The translations under genes were made by a program, and so were the position numbers. Below are positions 1 to 9,315 of a stretch of 58,833 bases of DNA, piece by piece. Under the pieces are notes generated by a model, which saw nothing but the letters and a program-made list of their open reading frames with translations, was not told the DNA's origin and did no database searches. The stretch covers positions 1 to 58,833 of the forward strand of contig CANREH010000008.1 in the NCBI GenBank assembly GCA_947629585.1, read 5' to 3'. The DNA comes from an uncultured Lachnospiraceae bacterium. GTDB lineage: Bacteria; Bacillota; Clostridia; Lachnospirales; Lachnospiraceae. Within the stretch, counting starts at the first letter, position 1; each line of letters begins with the position of its first letter.

Positions 1-7
1 ATTTTAA

Positions 8-268
8 ACCTTTCAATCTTACTATGATTATCATAAAAATAAAAAAATTGGGATACTTTCAAAATCGTGCGTTTACCGTAGGGCTTCCTGGCTTTGTTAT
101 TATAAAGCGCTGCAGATGGGCGAAGCGTCTAAGGTTGTGCCGATTGATAAACTCAGTGTGGTAATCACGCTGGTGCTGGCATTTGTTTTTCTGCATGAGA
201 AATTCACGGTAAAATCTCTGGCTGGCTGTGTGTTGATCGGGATAGGGACTTTATTTATGGTGGCTTAA
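8..268 (+). pseudogene. EamA/DMT-family transporter, C-terminal remnant
   Basis: The frame ending at the TAA of 266-268 reads as the last roughly 60 residues of an EamA (drug/metabolite transporter) protein. The recognisable part begins about position 86 (SWLCYYKALQMGEASKVVPI) and includes the conserved PIDKLSVV stretch and the final two hydrophobic helices. The codons upstream (8-85) stay open but encode Lys- and Tyr-rich sequence unlike a membrane protein, and a TAA closes the frame at 5-7. No start codon with a ribosome-binding site is present. The N-terminal eight helices are missing, so this is a decayed fragment rather than a gene cut by the window edge. Confidence 0.65.
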
Positions 269-445
269 AAATGTCCAGAATTTATTTTATAGATTCATCA
301 CATAAAATATGTCTGTTAAAACAAAGATTCTTTAGTGCTGCAGAGCTTTTTTGACTTTGCCGCAGAGGGATGGTGCCGCTTTTACAATTTTTACGGATGT
401 TTATAAGCAGTGTGAGAAGCAGAAATAATAAATTTTGGAGGATTT

Positions 446-1288
446 ATGTCAGGAACTTTATATTTATGCGCAACCCCGATTGGCAATCTGGAGGATATGA
501 CTTTTCGTGCAGTCCGTGTCTTGAAGGAAGTGGATTTGATTGCGGCGGAGGATACCAGGAACAGTATCAAGCTGTTAAATCATTTTGAAATTAAGACCCC
601 GATGACAAGTTATCACGAACATAATAAGATAGAAAAGGCGAAGGTGCTTGTAGACATGCTTTTGGAGGGGAAAGAGATTGCGCTGATAACGGATGCCGGG
701 ACGCCTGTTATTTCCGATCCGGGAGAGGAGCTGGTTCGGCAGGCTTATGAGGCAGGGATTACCGTAACATCTCTGCCGGGCTGCTGTGCATGCGTGACGG
801 CGCTGACCCTGTCGGGTCTTCCGACCAGACGGTTTTCGTTTGAAGCATTTCTCCCGCAGGAGAAAAAGGAGCAGGCGCGTATCCTTGAGGAAATGAAAGA
901 GGAGACAAGGACGATGATTGTCTATGAAGCCCCGCATCGGCTGTTAAAGACATTGAAGTTATTGCTGGAAACGCTTGGCAACAGGCGGCTTACGATCTGC
1001 CGGGAACTGACGAAAAAGCATGAGACAGTATTTCTTACGACTATAGCAGAAGCTTTGCTGCATTACGGGGAAGAAGAGCCCCGTGGGGAGTGCGTGCTTG
1101 TAATAGAAGGAAAATCATTTCAGGAAATTGAAAAGCAGTCTCAGGCCATGTGGATGGAAATGGAAATCACAGAGCATGTCGCCTATTATATGGAACAGGG
1201 GCTGGAAAAAAAAGAAGCGATGAAAAAGGCTGCCGCAGACCGCGGAATGACAAAACGGGAGGTTTATCAGGCGTTGATTCAGAAGTAA
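446..1288 (+). CDS. rsmI: 16S rRNA (cytidine1402-2'-O)-methyltransferase RsmI
   Basis: RsmI uses S-adenosylmethionine to 2'-O-methylate C1402 of 16S rRNA in the ribosomal P site. The 280-residue protein has the usual family length and hallmarks of the tetrapyrrole-methylase fold: the N-terminal LYLCATPIGNLEDMT, then AAEDTRNSIKLLNHF, then the SAM-binding DAGTPVISDPGEELV and the LPGCCACVTAL loop. In most homologues the LPG is followed by small residues (LPGPSA), so the two cysteines are a local variant. The start at 446 is supported by TTTTGGAGG ending 8 bases upstream. It is followed after 15 bases by a large hairpin repeat that may serve as its terminator. Confidence 0.95.
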   Translation: MSGTLYLCATPIGNLEDMTFRAVRVLKEVDLIAAEDTRNSIKLLNHFEIKTPMTSYHEHNKIEKAKVLVDMLLEGKEIALITDAGTPVISDPGEELVRQAYEAGITVTSLPGCCACVTALTLSGLPTRRFSFEAFLPQEKKEQARILEEMKEETRTMIVYEAPHRLLKTLKLLLETLGNRRLTICRELTKKHETVFLTTIAEALLHYGEEEPRGECVLVIEGKSFQEIEKQSQAMWMEMEITEHVAYYMEQGLEKKEAMKKAAADRGMTKREVYQALIQK

Positions 1289-1303
1289 TGATATAAATTT
1301 ATA

Positions 1304-1476
1304 CTGCAATTAGTCTTTTGACACAGAGCTTCCAAACAGCCACGCGGCCAGACATTTCTTTTGAAAAGTCCGGTATGAATTGATAATTTTTTATCTGCAA
1401 AAAATTCAGGATTTTCAAAAGAAACTGTCTGTGGCAGTGGCATTCTTTTTAACAGAATTCAAAAGACTAATTGCAG
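1304..1476. repeat. 173-bp hairpin repeat, copy 1
   Basis: This element is an almost complete inverted repeat. The outer arms CTGCAATTAGTCTTTTGA and TCAAAAGACTAATTGCAG are perfect 18-base complements. Inside them, the stretch around GCCACGCGGCCAGACATTTC pairs with TTTCAAAAGAAACTGTCTG plus GGCAGTGGC. A second copy lies at 16704-16874 with about 85% identity by eye, differing mostly in the loop. Both copies begin within 16 bases after a stop codon (rsmI here). No open frame of note is encoded. It behaves like a MITE or REP-type structured element that could act as a transcription terminator or mRNA stabiliser. Confidence 0.85.
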
Positions 1477-1582
1477 AAATTTATAAAATTCTCTTGTGTT
1501 TCGGCTTCAAAAATAGTAATATTAACATAGGTCTTTCTGTGTCAGGGGGATTGGTGAATATTTCAGAAAGGAATGGGGTTTA

Positions 1583-2704
1583 ATGAAGCAGAAGAGAACA
1601 AATTTTATTTTAAGCTGCCTAGTGTTGCTGGCGGCAGTATTGGCAGAGGTTTATTGCTTTTTGGAGTTTCCAAAGGATGCGCTGATGATTCTTGGAACAG
1701 GCGCTATTATTTTGGTGGCAGGATATATGGCAATAGATTCCCTGCTTTCACTGTTTCTGGATCAGAACACTAAGAAGAAGGATGGGGATAAGGAAGAGTG
1801 GAAACATCAATTGGAGGAAGTTTTAAAGGTGCAGAAGGCTTCTTTTGTCCAGTCCCGCAAGCTGGAGGCAAAAGAAAATGAGCTGCTTGGGCGTATTGTA
1901 CAGCAGACGGCAAAGCAGAATGAGACGATTGTAAAGACGGCGAAGCTGGCTGTAAAATATAACAAAGAAGATACGCAGAAGTTAATGATAATGCTCCGCA
2001 AGCTTTCCGAAAAGCCGGGGTTTGATGGGACAGAGATTTTACAGGCATTGGAGGCCCATACACAATCCATCAACCAGAATCTTGATAAACTTGCCCGGAG
2101 CATAGCGGGGCTTGGAAGTATCAGGGTAACATCAGCAGATGCGTTCCCGTCTTCAGAGAATCTTATGCCTGCAGCAGAAGAACCAGTGTCAGAGCAGGGA
2201 TTGGAAGAAGAGCCGGGAGTAATTGCAGAAGCTGCTATGGCAGGAGAGCCGGAACTGATATCAGCCCCAGAAGAGGCAGAACCAGAGCCGATTCCAGAAC
2301 CAGAGCCGATTCCAGAACCGGAGCCAGCGCCGGAACCGGAGATTGATTTAAGCGATCCAAATAAGATGATGAGCCCGGATGATATCGCGGCATTGTTAGC
2401 TTCTATGGGAGGAGAAGAGGCAGCGCCGGCAGAGGAAGCAGAGCCGGAGCCGATTCCAGAACCGGAGCCAGCCCCAGCGCCAGAGATTGATCTAAGTGAT
2501 CCGAATAAGATGATGAGTCCGGATGATATCGCAGCATTATTAGCATCGATGGGAGGGGAAGAGGCAGCCCCGGCAGAAGAGGCAGAGCCAGAGCCGATTC
2601 CAGAACCGGAACCAGCCCCGGCGCCGGAGATTGATTTAAGCGATCCGAATAAGATGATGAGCCCGGACGATATCGCGGCACTGTTAGCTTCTATGGGGCA
2701 ATGA
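1583..2704 (+). CDS. Two-TM coiled-coil protein with FliM-like C-terminal repeats
   Basis: I do not recognise a named family. The 373-residue protein starts with two hydrophobic segments (about 10-30 and 34-57), followed by a charged helical region (65-180) likely to form a coiled coil in the cytoplasm, an acidic Pro/Glu-rich linker, and three copies of the motif EIDLSDPNKMMSPDDIAALL (residues 253, 301 and 349 onward). The motif core SPDDIAALL resembles the N-terminal LSQEEIDALL peptide of FliM/FliY, which binds phosphorylated CheY. Together with the flagellar operon 1 kb downstream this suggests, as inference, a chemotaxis or motility-linked membrane protein. The start is supported by AGAAAGGAATGGGG upstream. 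Confidence 0.8.
   Translation: MKQKRTNFILSCLVLLAAVLAEVYCFLEFPKDALMILGTGAIILVAGYMAIDSLLSLFLDQNTKKKDGDKEEWKHQLEEVLKVQKASFVQSRKLEAKENELLGRIVQQTAKQNETIVKTAKLAVKYNKEDTQKLMIMLRKLSEKPGFDGTEILQALEAHTQSINQNLDKLARSIAGLGSIRVTSADAFPSSENLMPAAEEPVSEQGLEEEPGVIAEAAMAGEPELISAPEEAEPEPIPEPEPIPEPEPAPEPEIDLSDPNKMMSPDDIAALLASMGGEEAAPAEEAEPEPIPEPEPAPAPEIDLSDPNKMMSPDDIAALLASMGGEEAAPAEEAEPEPIPEPEPAPAPEIDLSDPNKMMSPDDIAALLASMGQ
2339..2704 (+). repeat. In-frame 144-bp tandem repeats (2.5 units)
   Basis: Units begin at 2339, 2483 and 2627, each exactly 144 bases (48 codons) apart. The third unit stops at the gene end after the DIAALLASMG motif. Each unit encodes the EIDLSDPNKMMSPDDIAALL motif followed by an acidic linker and an EPEPIPEPEPAP spacer. 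Synonymous differences between units show the duplications are not brand new, while the motif residues are unchanged, which points to selection on the peptide. Confidence 0.9.
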
Positions 2705-2722
2705 AAGAGTTGAGGAATTGGC

Positions 2723-3682
2723 ATGGTCTATATTGTCATGGATTTGGAATGGACGCAGAGTTCCGAAGGAAAGGCGGGAGCTGTTCCGGGAATGCCCTTT
2801 GAGGTTATTGAGATTGGGGCTGTAAAATTAAAGGAAGACAGGAATGTGATCTCCTGTTTTCAAAGGCTGATAAAGCCCCGGGTCTATAAAAAGCTTCATT
2901 ATGCTGCAAGGGAGCTGCTTCATATAAAGGAGCAGGATTTGGAAAACGGCGGGGACTTTCCTGCGGTGATGGAAGAATTTCTGCTATGGTGCAGGCAGGA
3001 GGGGGAAGAATATCGTTTCTGTACCTGGGGCTCTATGGATTTGATGGAGCTTCAGAGAAACTGCCATTATTATGAAATGGATTCCTGTTTTTCAATCCCG
3101 CTGTTTTATTATGACCTGCAGAAAATTTTTTCGATAGAATATGCGGGCGGGAAGGAATCCCTGTCGTTAGAACATGCCGTGGAGCTGCTTGGCCTGAAAA
3201 AACAGGAGGATTTCCACCGCGCCCTGACGGATGCGGAATATACGGCGGAGATTTTAAAAAAGCTTTCGCCGGACAAGCTCAGGCAGTATTATTCCGTGGA
3301 TTATTACCATGCCCCGCTGAGCCGGAAGCAGGAAATCCAGATAGAGTTTCCCGGATATGTAAAGCATGTATTTCAGCGGTATGAAACCAGGGAAAAAGCC
3401 TTAAAAGACAGGGCTGCGAGGATTGTGAGATGTCCTTTGTGCGGGAAACGCGCGGCAAGGAAGATCCGCTGGTACAGCAATAACATGAAAAATTATTACA
3501 GCCTGTCGGAATGTAAGGAGCATGGGTTTTTACGGGGAAAGCTGCATGTGAGGAAAACAGACGGCGGGGATACGTATATTGTCAAGACGATCCGCAGGCT
3601 GAGCGGGCAGGAAGCGCAGGACATGAAGGACTGCTGCAGGAAGCAAAGAGAAAGAAAAAAGAAACACAAAGCGATCAAGTAA
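2723..3682 (+). CDS. DEDDh 3'-5' exonuclease (ERI-1/KapD-like)
   Basis: The 319-residue protein carries an RNase T/DnaQ-type exonuclease domain. Metal-binding acidic residues are visible as D7 and E9 (VMDLEW), D106 (TWGSMDL), and the DEDDh pair H165 and D170 (FHRALTDAEYT). The order and spacing fit the ERI-1/KapD subgroup, which trims RNA or DNA 3' ends; the true substrate is unknown. A C-terminal extension (about 230-300) has a CPLC pair and a later Cys/His pair (ECKEHG), a possible zinc knuckle. It begins 18 bases after the preceding gene and probably shares its transcript. Its stop codon is part of the SigD promoter of the next operon. Confidence 0.85.
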   Translation: MVYIVMDLEWTQSSEGKAGAVPGMPFEVIEIGAVKLKEDRNVISCFQRLIKPRVYKKLHYAARELLHIKEQDLENGGDFPAVMEEFLLWCRQEGEEYRFCTWGSMDLMELQRNCHYYEMDSCFSIPLFYYDLQKIFSIEYAGGKESLSLEHAVELLGLKKQEDFHRALTDAEYTAEILKKLSPDKLRQYYSVDYYHAPLSRKQEIQIEFPGYVKHVFQRYETREKALKDRAARIVRCPLCGKRAARKIRWYSNNMKNYYSLSECKEHGFLRGKLHVRKTDGGDTYIVKTIRRLSGQEAQDMKDCCRKQRERKKKHKAIK

Positions 3683-3707
3683 AGCTTTTCTGTATTTTAG
3701 CCGAAAT
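3680..3707 (+). promoter_or_regulatory. SigD (sigma-28) flagellar promoter
   Basis: TAAA at 3680-3683 is followed, after 16 bases, by GCCGAAAT at 3700-3707, close to the SigD consensus TAAA-N15-GCCGATAT. It lies 85 bases upstream of the DUF6240/flagellin/fliS operon, the expected class of target. The TAAA overlaps the TAA stop of the exonuclease gene. Confidence 0.7.
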
Positions 3708-3791
3708 AATTCATAACGGACTGAAAGCAGGGAAGCTTTTTATTTCATAGGGAATGACAGTCTGATTTTTATGATAGAAAGGGGATCACAT

Positions 3792-6700
3792 ATGGCTACA
3801 GGTTTTGTTGGTGGACTTGGGAATGCGCAGAAGGGAAATTTTTCCCCGGTGAAGAATCAGGGGAAGAAAGCGAAGTCTGCCTTTTCCGGTTTCAGCAAGG
3901 GAATGCTTGTAAACGGTGTGATTACCAGGGTGTCAGATAGTATTTCCATTAACTTAAACGGTGTGGAAGTCGATGTCGCCAGTTCAGCAATACAGGATGC
4001 CACGGAGGGCGAAACAAGAAAATTTGAGATCATGGATGTATCGAATAATGGGATTGCGTTAAAAGAAGTGGGGCAAGAGGCATCAGGGAATCTCACGGGG
4101 GTAATCCAGTCCACCGTCATTGTCAATAACCAGAAAGCGCAGCAGATGCTTTTGAATGCTGAGGACAGGGCAAAACAGCAGCAGAAGGAAGAACAGAAGG
4201 AAAAGACGAAAAGCAGTGCGGAAGACATATCGTCCCGGATGACAGGGAGCGATTACGGGGCGATTGCCGGAGAAGGCGTGTCGGTGGAAGATATGGAAAT
4301 GAACGCTTTCGATGCGGCCCTGGAACGGGCGAAGGAGCAGCACAGCATTGAGCGTTCCATGACGAGTATTAACCATGCAAGCAATTTTATTCCGGAAGAA
4401 TTTAAGTCAGATGCAAGGCTGAGCAAGATTGCCGCGAAGCTGATGATGGCAAATCTTCCTGCCACGGCGGCGAATGTAAACCAGGTGACACAGGAGCTTG
4501 ATAATTTAGAGACTATCAACCAGATGTCGGATCGTACCATCAGTTATTTGATCGAGATGGGGTTAGAACCGACTTCCGAGAATATTTACCGGGGAAGCTA
4601 CGCGGGCATGCTGTCTTTTGGGGAGGTTTCCCCGGCGTTATGGCAGGCTTTGGAGGGGCAGGCGAAGGATGTCATCAGCCAGGCAGGGCTGGAGGAAAAT
4701 GATCAGAATATCAGGAATGCAAAGTGGCTGCTTACCAATGAGCTTCCGCTTACCAAAGAAAGCATTAAAATGGTAGCTGATTTACAGGCGGCAAGAGGAA
4801 CGTTTGATGAAGATGAATGTACGGACCGCATGATTGCCGCGATGTCGAAAGGATTCCTGGCAAAGACCGCTGTTTTGCTTGGCGGACAGACGCCAAATCC
4901 ATATGTCAATGATTTAACGAATTTGCCGGCAAATAATATTAATATCAACGTGTCCACGATACAGCAGCCGATTAAGGCGTCTATTGATACCAATGGACTG
5001 ACGGACAGCATGACGCAGATCCTGCTCGGGCAGGCAGGCCATGCGGAGCTTTCCGCGGCGAATGCGAGGACGATTGCGAACATACCAGGAATCCAGAATG
5101 ATGCCGTTACCAAGACCATTGTGGAAAACCAGGATGTGACGCTTGGGAACCTGATCCGGGCGCAGGAGGAGATTAACAACGGCGATACTTCCTGGCAGAG
5201 GATACCGATTACCCCGAGCAATGCGCTGGCAGAGATCAGGGCAAGGCGGCAGTTGGAGGAAATCCGCCTGAAGATGACGACGGAGGCAGGAAACCGCCTT
5301 GCGGCAAAGGGCATCCGCCTGGATACGACAGGGCTTCAGAGAGTGGTACTGGAGCTTCAAAAGCTGGAGCAGGATTATTTCCAGAGTTTCCAGAACGGCA
5401 CGGCCACCGCGGAGAACCTGTCCGAAAAGCTGGAATTGTTCCAGAGGACGACGGAAGCGGTCTTTTCTTTGCAGAGCGCGCCTGCTTTTCTGTTGGGGAT
5501 GTCTATGGGAAACAGGAACGCGGCGACGCTTACGACGTTGTCGGACGACGCAGCGTCCCCGGATATGCGCATGATCCGTGCAAGCAATGCCTATGAGACG
5601 CTGTCAACGGAGGTACGGAAAGATCTTGGCGACAATATTCAGAAAGCATTCCAGAATGTAGACAGTATTTTAAATAATATGCACCTGGAAACGACGGAAG
5701 CGAACCAGAGGGCCGTCCGGATTCTGGGTTATAACAATATCGAGATTACAGAAGAAAATATCAATAACATGAAGCAGTATGACGGGGAAGTCAATTATGC
5801 GCTTTCCAAGCTCCATCCGGCGGTTGCCATTTCCATGATTAAGGATGGCATTAACCCGCTTGACACCCCGATTTCCGAGCTGAATGACCAGATTGATAAA
5901 ATCAGGGAAAGGGAGGGCATTACTTCCGAGAAGAAGTACACCTCTTATTTATGGAAGCTGGAGCGGAGTGAGAATTTTACCAAAGAGGAGAAGAATGCGT
6001 TTATTGGTATTTACCGTCTGATCAGCGCGATTAAAAACAGCGACGGGGCGGCGGTCGGTTCGGTAGTCAATGCGGGGCAGGATCTTACCTTACATAATTT
6101 GTTACAGGCAGTCCGCACGGCGAAGAATGGCGGAATCGATGAAGAAATCGATGACGGTTCCGGGCTTACGGGCAATAAAGACGATTCGATTGTGACGCAG
6201 ATTATGGACGGTTACGCCGGAAAGCCGGTAAGGGAAAAGGAAATTACGGAGATACCGGGGATGCCGGAAACGAAAGAAGCTCCGGTGACGGCGGAATATG
6301 CGGACACGCTTTCCAAAAATATTTTAGATACGATTACGCCGGAGAAGCTTGGCAGCATCTGGCAGGATTTGGACGGGAGCAGCGCCGGGGATAAGATGAA
6401 CAATCTGCTGTCGATGTCTTTGGAAAATTTTGCGCAGGAAGTAAAGTATGCGGAACAGACGCCGGAAGGGGAACTGGCGGACAGGGATTACAACAATGCC
6501 GCGGCGGAACATATCCGGAATATTCTGGAGGAATCGGGCGAAGCTGTGGAATATCTTCTGGAAAATGAGCTTTCCGTATCGGCAAATATGATTGATGCAG
6601 TGAAGCAGTTAAGCACCGGGGGAAGGAAATTCTTTGACAAGCTGAACGGACAGGCAGAGGAAGCGGACGAGGAAAGCAGGCAGGCATTTTCCGAGGCGGC

Positions 6701-7295
6701 AGAGAACCTGGAGGACAGCTTTACAGATGAGGTAAGTGCGAAAGAAGCTTATCAGAGCTTTACGGATGCGGCAAAACAGGTGATTGCCTCCGGCTATGAT
6801 GATTTGGAGCTGGCTGCCGAGGATACCTGGGGGCTTCAGAGCCTTACCAATATGGTGAATTTTGTTTCTGTGCTCGCACAGAAAAGAGAGCAGTACCAGA
6901 TCCCGATACAGACAGGCGACGGCTCGATTACGGCGGTTAATTTAACGCTGATCCGTTCGGCAGGGGATAAAGGAAAGGTTCATGTGGATATTGAATCGGC
7001 GCAGCTTGGGGAAATCCATGCGGATTATAAGATTACCAAAGGAAAGATTTCCGGTTTCCTTGTCTGCTCAAGCCGTGCAGGGCAGGATACGATGAGGGCA
7101 CAGGAGAGAACTATGCGCAAACAGTTCCAGGAAGCAGGGCTGATGATAGGGACAATCAATTATGCCATTCAGGGAGGCCGCGCTTACCAGGCGAATTTAG
7201 GAACTTCGGAGCCGGATTCTAATGTAGATACAAAATTATTATATAAAGTTGCAAAATGTGTGATTGAAACAGTGAAGAGCGTAGAAAATCAATAG
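3792..7295 (+). CDS. DUF6240-type protein with FliK-like C-terminal domain
   Basis: This is a 1167-residue, largely helical, Gln/Asn/Ala-rich soluble protein without a signal peptide. I choose ATG 3792 (MATGFVGGLG) over the in-frame ATG 3771 because AAAGGGG sits 8 bases before 3792. The sequence fits the DUF6240 family, seen in flagellar loci of Lachnospiraceae. Near the C-terminus (about residues 1045-1120) the order of motifs GKVHVDIESAQLGEIHADYK, a central KISGFLV strand, and a final helix ending EAGLMIGTINYAI matches the layout of the FliK hook-length-control C-terminal domain (L-P-LG-V, then L...GL). A role in hook or filament export is inferred. It is first in the SigD operon, 11 bases before flagellin. 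Confidence 0.8.
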   Translation: MATGFVGGLGNAQKGNFSPVKNQGKKAKSAFSGFSKGMLVNGVITRVSDSISINLNGVEVDVASSAIQDATEGETRKFEIMDVSNNGIALKEVGQEASGNLTGVIQSTVIVNNQKAQQMLLNAEDRAKQQQKEEQKEKTKSSAEDISSRMTGSDYGAIAGEGVSVEDMEMNAFDAALERAKEQHSIERSMTSINHASNFIPEEFKSDARLSKIAAKLMMANLPATAANVNQVTQELDNLETINQMSDRTISYLIEMGLEPTSENIYRGSYAGMLSFGEVSPALWQALEGQAKDVISQAGLEENDQNIRNAKWLLTNELPLTKESIKMVADLQAARGTFDEDECTDRMIAAMSKGFLAKTAVLLGGQTPNPYVNDLTNLPANNININVSTIQQPIKASIDTNGLTDSMTQILLGQAGHAELSAANARTIANIPGIQNDAVTKTIVENQDVTLGNLIRAQEEINNGDTSWQRIPITPSNALAEIRARRQLEEIRLKMTTEAGNRLAAKGIRLDTTGLQRVVLELQKLEQDYFQSFQNGTATAENLSEKLELFQRTTEAVFSLQSAPAFLLGMSMGNRNAATLTTLSDDAASPDMRMIRASNAYETLSTEVRKDLGDNIQKAFQNVDSILNNMHLETTEANQRAVRILGYNNIEITEENINNMKQYDGEVNYALSKLHPAVAISMIKDGINPLDTPISELNDQIDKIREREGITSEKKYTSYLWKLERSENFTKEEKNAFIGIYRLISAIKNSDGAAVGSVVNAGQDLTLHNLLQAVRTAKNGGIDEEIDDGSGLTGNKDDSIVTQIMDGYAGKPVREKEITEIPGMPETKEAPVTAEYADTLSKNILDTITPEKLGSIWQDLDGSSAGDKMNNLLSMSLENFAQEVKYAEQTPEGELADRDYNNAAAEHIRNILEESGEAVEYLLENELSVSANMIDAVKQLSTGGRKFFDKLNGQAEEADEESRQAFSEAAENLEDSFTDEVSAKEAYQSFTDAAKQVIASGYDDLELAAEDTWGLQSLTNMVNFVSVLAQKREQYQIPIQTGDGSITAVNLTLIRSAGDKGKVHVDIESAQLGEIHADYKITKGKISGFLVCSSRAGQDTMRAQERTMRKQFQEAGLMIGTINYAIQGGRAYQANLGTSEPDSNVDTKLLYKVAKCVIETVKSVENQ

Positions 7296-7306
7296 GAGGC
7301 AGAAAT

Positions 7307-8824
7307 ATGAGAATTAATCATAATATATCAGCAATTACGGCAAACAGCCAGTTAAAGAGGACAAATTCGGCGTTGGATCTCAGCCTGGAGCGGTTATCTT
7401 CCGGGTTCCGTATCAATAAGGCGGCAGACGACGCGGCAGGGCTCGCGATTTCCAGAAAAATGCAGACGCAGATTGACGGTTTAACGCAGGCATCCAGAAA
7501 TGCTTCGGATGGGATTTCCGTAATCCAGACGGCAGAGGGCGCGATGAATGAGATTGAATCCATGCTCCAGAGAATGAGGGAGCTTTCTGTCCAGGCTACC
7601 AATGACACGAATACGACAGAAGACCGGGAGCAGATTCAAAAGGAAGTGGATCAATTAATCAGTGAAATTACCAGGGTTGCAGATACGACGGAATTTAATA
7701 CGAAAAGCCTGTTAAATGGCTCTATCGACAGAAAGTCTTATTCCAGTGCGCAGAAGGTATCGCTGTTTTCTGTTTCTGACAATGTTATGACAAAGGAATA
7801 TACCATTACAGTAACGCAGGATCCGCGTCAGGCTGTGGTACAGGGAAATGCTATCAATGGTTTTGAAAATGGAGAAAATGTTTCCGAATCGGAAGCGGGA
7901 ACCATTACCATTAATGGAGAGTCTGTATCCATAGAACCGGGAGATTCTCTTTCTTCTATCTATACCAAACTGCGTGATTTGGGAGAGGGAATTGGCGTAA
8001 AGGTGTTTCCGTCAGATGGAAACGCAACCTATGAGGATGGAACAGATTCAACAGCAGGGTATGAACCAATGGAAATGACAGAGGGAGCCAGCTTGATTTT
8101 TGTTTCTGATGAGTATGGTTCCGATATTTCCGTACAAATTAATGTAGATAATGAAGCGCTTGCAACAGCACTTGGATTAGGTACTTCTATTCCGATTGCT
8201 TATGGTGTAGATGCCCAAGCAACATTAGGAGAGGAATTCAGTGAAACAGCCACGGTAAATGGGCTTGGTAAAAAGGTCACAGTTAGCGATATTGATGGAT
8301 TTGAAATGGTTTTTGAAGTTATGCCGTGGTGTTCCGGAACAACGTATACGGATATCACTCCGGAGGAAGATTCCGTAAGTGATATCAGCACCGGGGACGA
8401 AGTGGAAGCAGGCATAACGGTATTGGAAGCAGGCCCGATGGCACTGCAGATTGGGGCAAATGAAGGGCAGACCCTGGAGGTGCGCATTCCGGATATCTCT
8501 TCAGAGAAGCTTGGAGTAAACAATGTCAATGTAAAATCTCATAATGGAGCAGAACGTGCAATTACCACAATTGACCTTGCGATTAACCAGGTTTCCGGTA
8601 TCCGGGCAAAGCTTGGCGCCTACCAGAACCGCCTGGAGCACAGCATTAACAATCTGGAAACCTCCAATGAAAACATGACAGAGGCCTTAACGCGTGTCCT
8701 CGATACGGATATGGCAACGGAAATGACGGAGTATACCCAGAAAAACGTGCTTGCGCAGGCGGGAACTTCCATGCTTGCCCAGGCAAATGAGCGTCCGCAG
8801 ATGGTATTGAACCTGCTTCAGTAA
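7307..8824 (+). CDS. fliC: Flagellin
   Basis: Structural subunit of the flagellar filament, exported by the flagellar type III system. Residues 1-140 form the conserved D0/D1 region (MRINHNISAITANSQLKRTN, LSSGFRINKAADDAAGLAIS) and residues 415-505 the C-terminal D1/D0 region ending in ANERPQMVLNLLQ. Between them lies a variable domain of about 270 residues, so the protein is longer than minimal Gram-positive flagellins. The segment QRMRELSVQATN around residue 90 keeps the Arg and Leu of the TLR5-recognition site. AGGAGG lies 8 bases before the ATG. Transcription is expected from the SigD promoter at 3680, with FliS encoded next. Confidence 0.97.
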   Translation: MRINHNISAITANSQLKRTNSALDLSLERLSSGFRINKAADDAAGLAISRKMQTQIDGLTQASRNASDGISVIQTAEGAMNEIESMLQRMRELSVQATNDTNTTEDREQIQKEVDQLISEITRVADTTEFNTKSLLNGSIDRKSYSSAQKVSLFSVSDNVMTKEYTITVTQDPRQAVVQGNAINGFENGENVSESEAGTITINGESVSIEPGDSLSSIYTKLRDLGEGIGVKVFPSDGNATYEDGTDSTAGYEPMEMTEGASLIFVSDEYGSDISVQINVDNEALATALGLGTSIPIAYGVDAQATLGEEFSETATVNGLGKKVTVSDIDGFEMVFEVMPWCSGTTYTDITPEEDSVSDISTGDEVEAGITVLEAGPMALQIGANEGQTLEVRIPDISSEKLGVNNVNVKSHNGAERAITTIDLAINQVSGIRAKLGAYQNRLEHSINNLETSNENMTEALTRVLDTDMATEMTEYTQKNVLAQAGTSMLAQANERPQMVLNLLQ

Positions 8825-8841
8825 GATAACGGGGGCAGGCC

Positions 8842-9315
8842 ATGAAGGAAGAAACGATGAGAATATTTACGGCAAGGATTTCAGAAGCGAACCGAAGCGG
8901 GCTTGTCGTGGTTATGTATGATATTATCTTTGCTTCTATAGAAGAGGCGGAGGAGCTTTTAAAGGCGGGCGATAAGGACGGTTTTCACAGGGAGGTTTCC
9001 AGGGCGCAGAAGACGCTCAGGGAGCTGATGGCGACATTGGATATGCAGTATGAAATTTCCAGGCAGCTCATGTCCCTTTATATTTACGCAAACCGCTTTA
9101 TTATCGACGCATTAAGGTTAAAGAGCGCGGAGCCGCTTTCCGAGGCGCTGCGCGTCTTAAAGCCTTTGGGAAAGTCCTTTGAGGGAGTGGCAGAGCAGGA
9201 TAAGTCCCTGCCGGTAATGGAGCATACGCAGCACTTGTATGCAGGGCTTACTTATGGCAGGGGGACATTAAACGAAACGATTTTATCAGGAAATTCCAGG
9301 GGGTATAAGGCATGA
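8842..9315 (+). CDS. fliS: FliS-like flagellin export chaperone
   Basis: FliS binds the C-terminal helix of flagellin and keeps it unfolded for export. The 157-residue product matches the family in its core: [19 protein letters not shown] near 22-40, then a helix with [20 protein letters not shown], then [18 protein letters not shown]. It sits directly behind flagellin (17-base gap), the usual position. It is about 30 residues longer than typical FliS, with a C-terminal tail ([13 protein letters not shown]) I do not recognise. Its end overlaps galE by four bases (ATGA), so the two are translationally coupled. Confidence 0.75.
   Translation: MKEETMRIFTARISEANRSGLVVVMYDIIFASIEEAEELLKAGDKDGFHREVSRAQKTLRELMATLDMQYEISRQLMSLYIYANRFIIDALRLKSAEPLSEALRVLKPLGKSFEGVAEQDKSLPVMEHTQHLYAGLTYGRGTLNETILSGNSRGYKA

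Noticed and set aside
2260-2704. Possible CRISPR-like or VNTR array
   Set aside because: The 144-base periodicity is in frame, has only 2.5 units and encodes a conserved peptide; there are no unique spacers.
1807-2724. Long minus-strand frame of 305 codons opposite the repeat protein
   Set aside because: Its Gly/Ser periodicity is the mirror of the Pro/Glu repeats on the plus strand; the plus-strand gene has a ribosome site and sensible domains.
4703-5314. Minus-strand 203-codon frame inside the DUF6240 gene
   Set aside because: Antisense shadow of a well-supported large gene, without ribosome site or motif.
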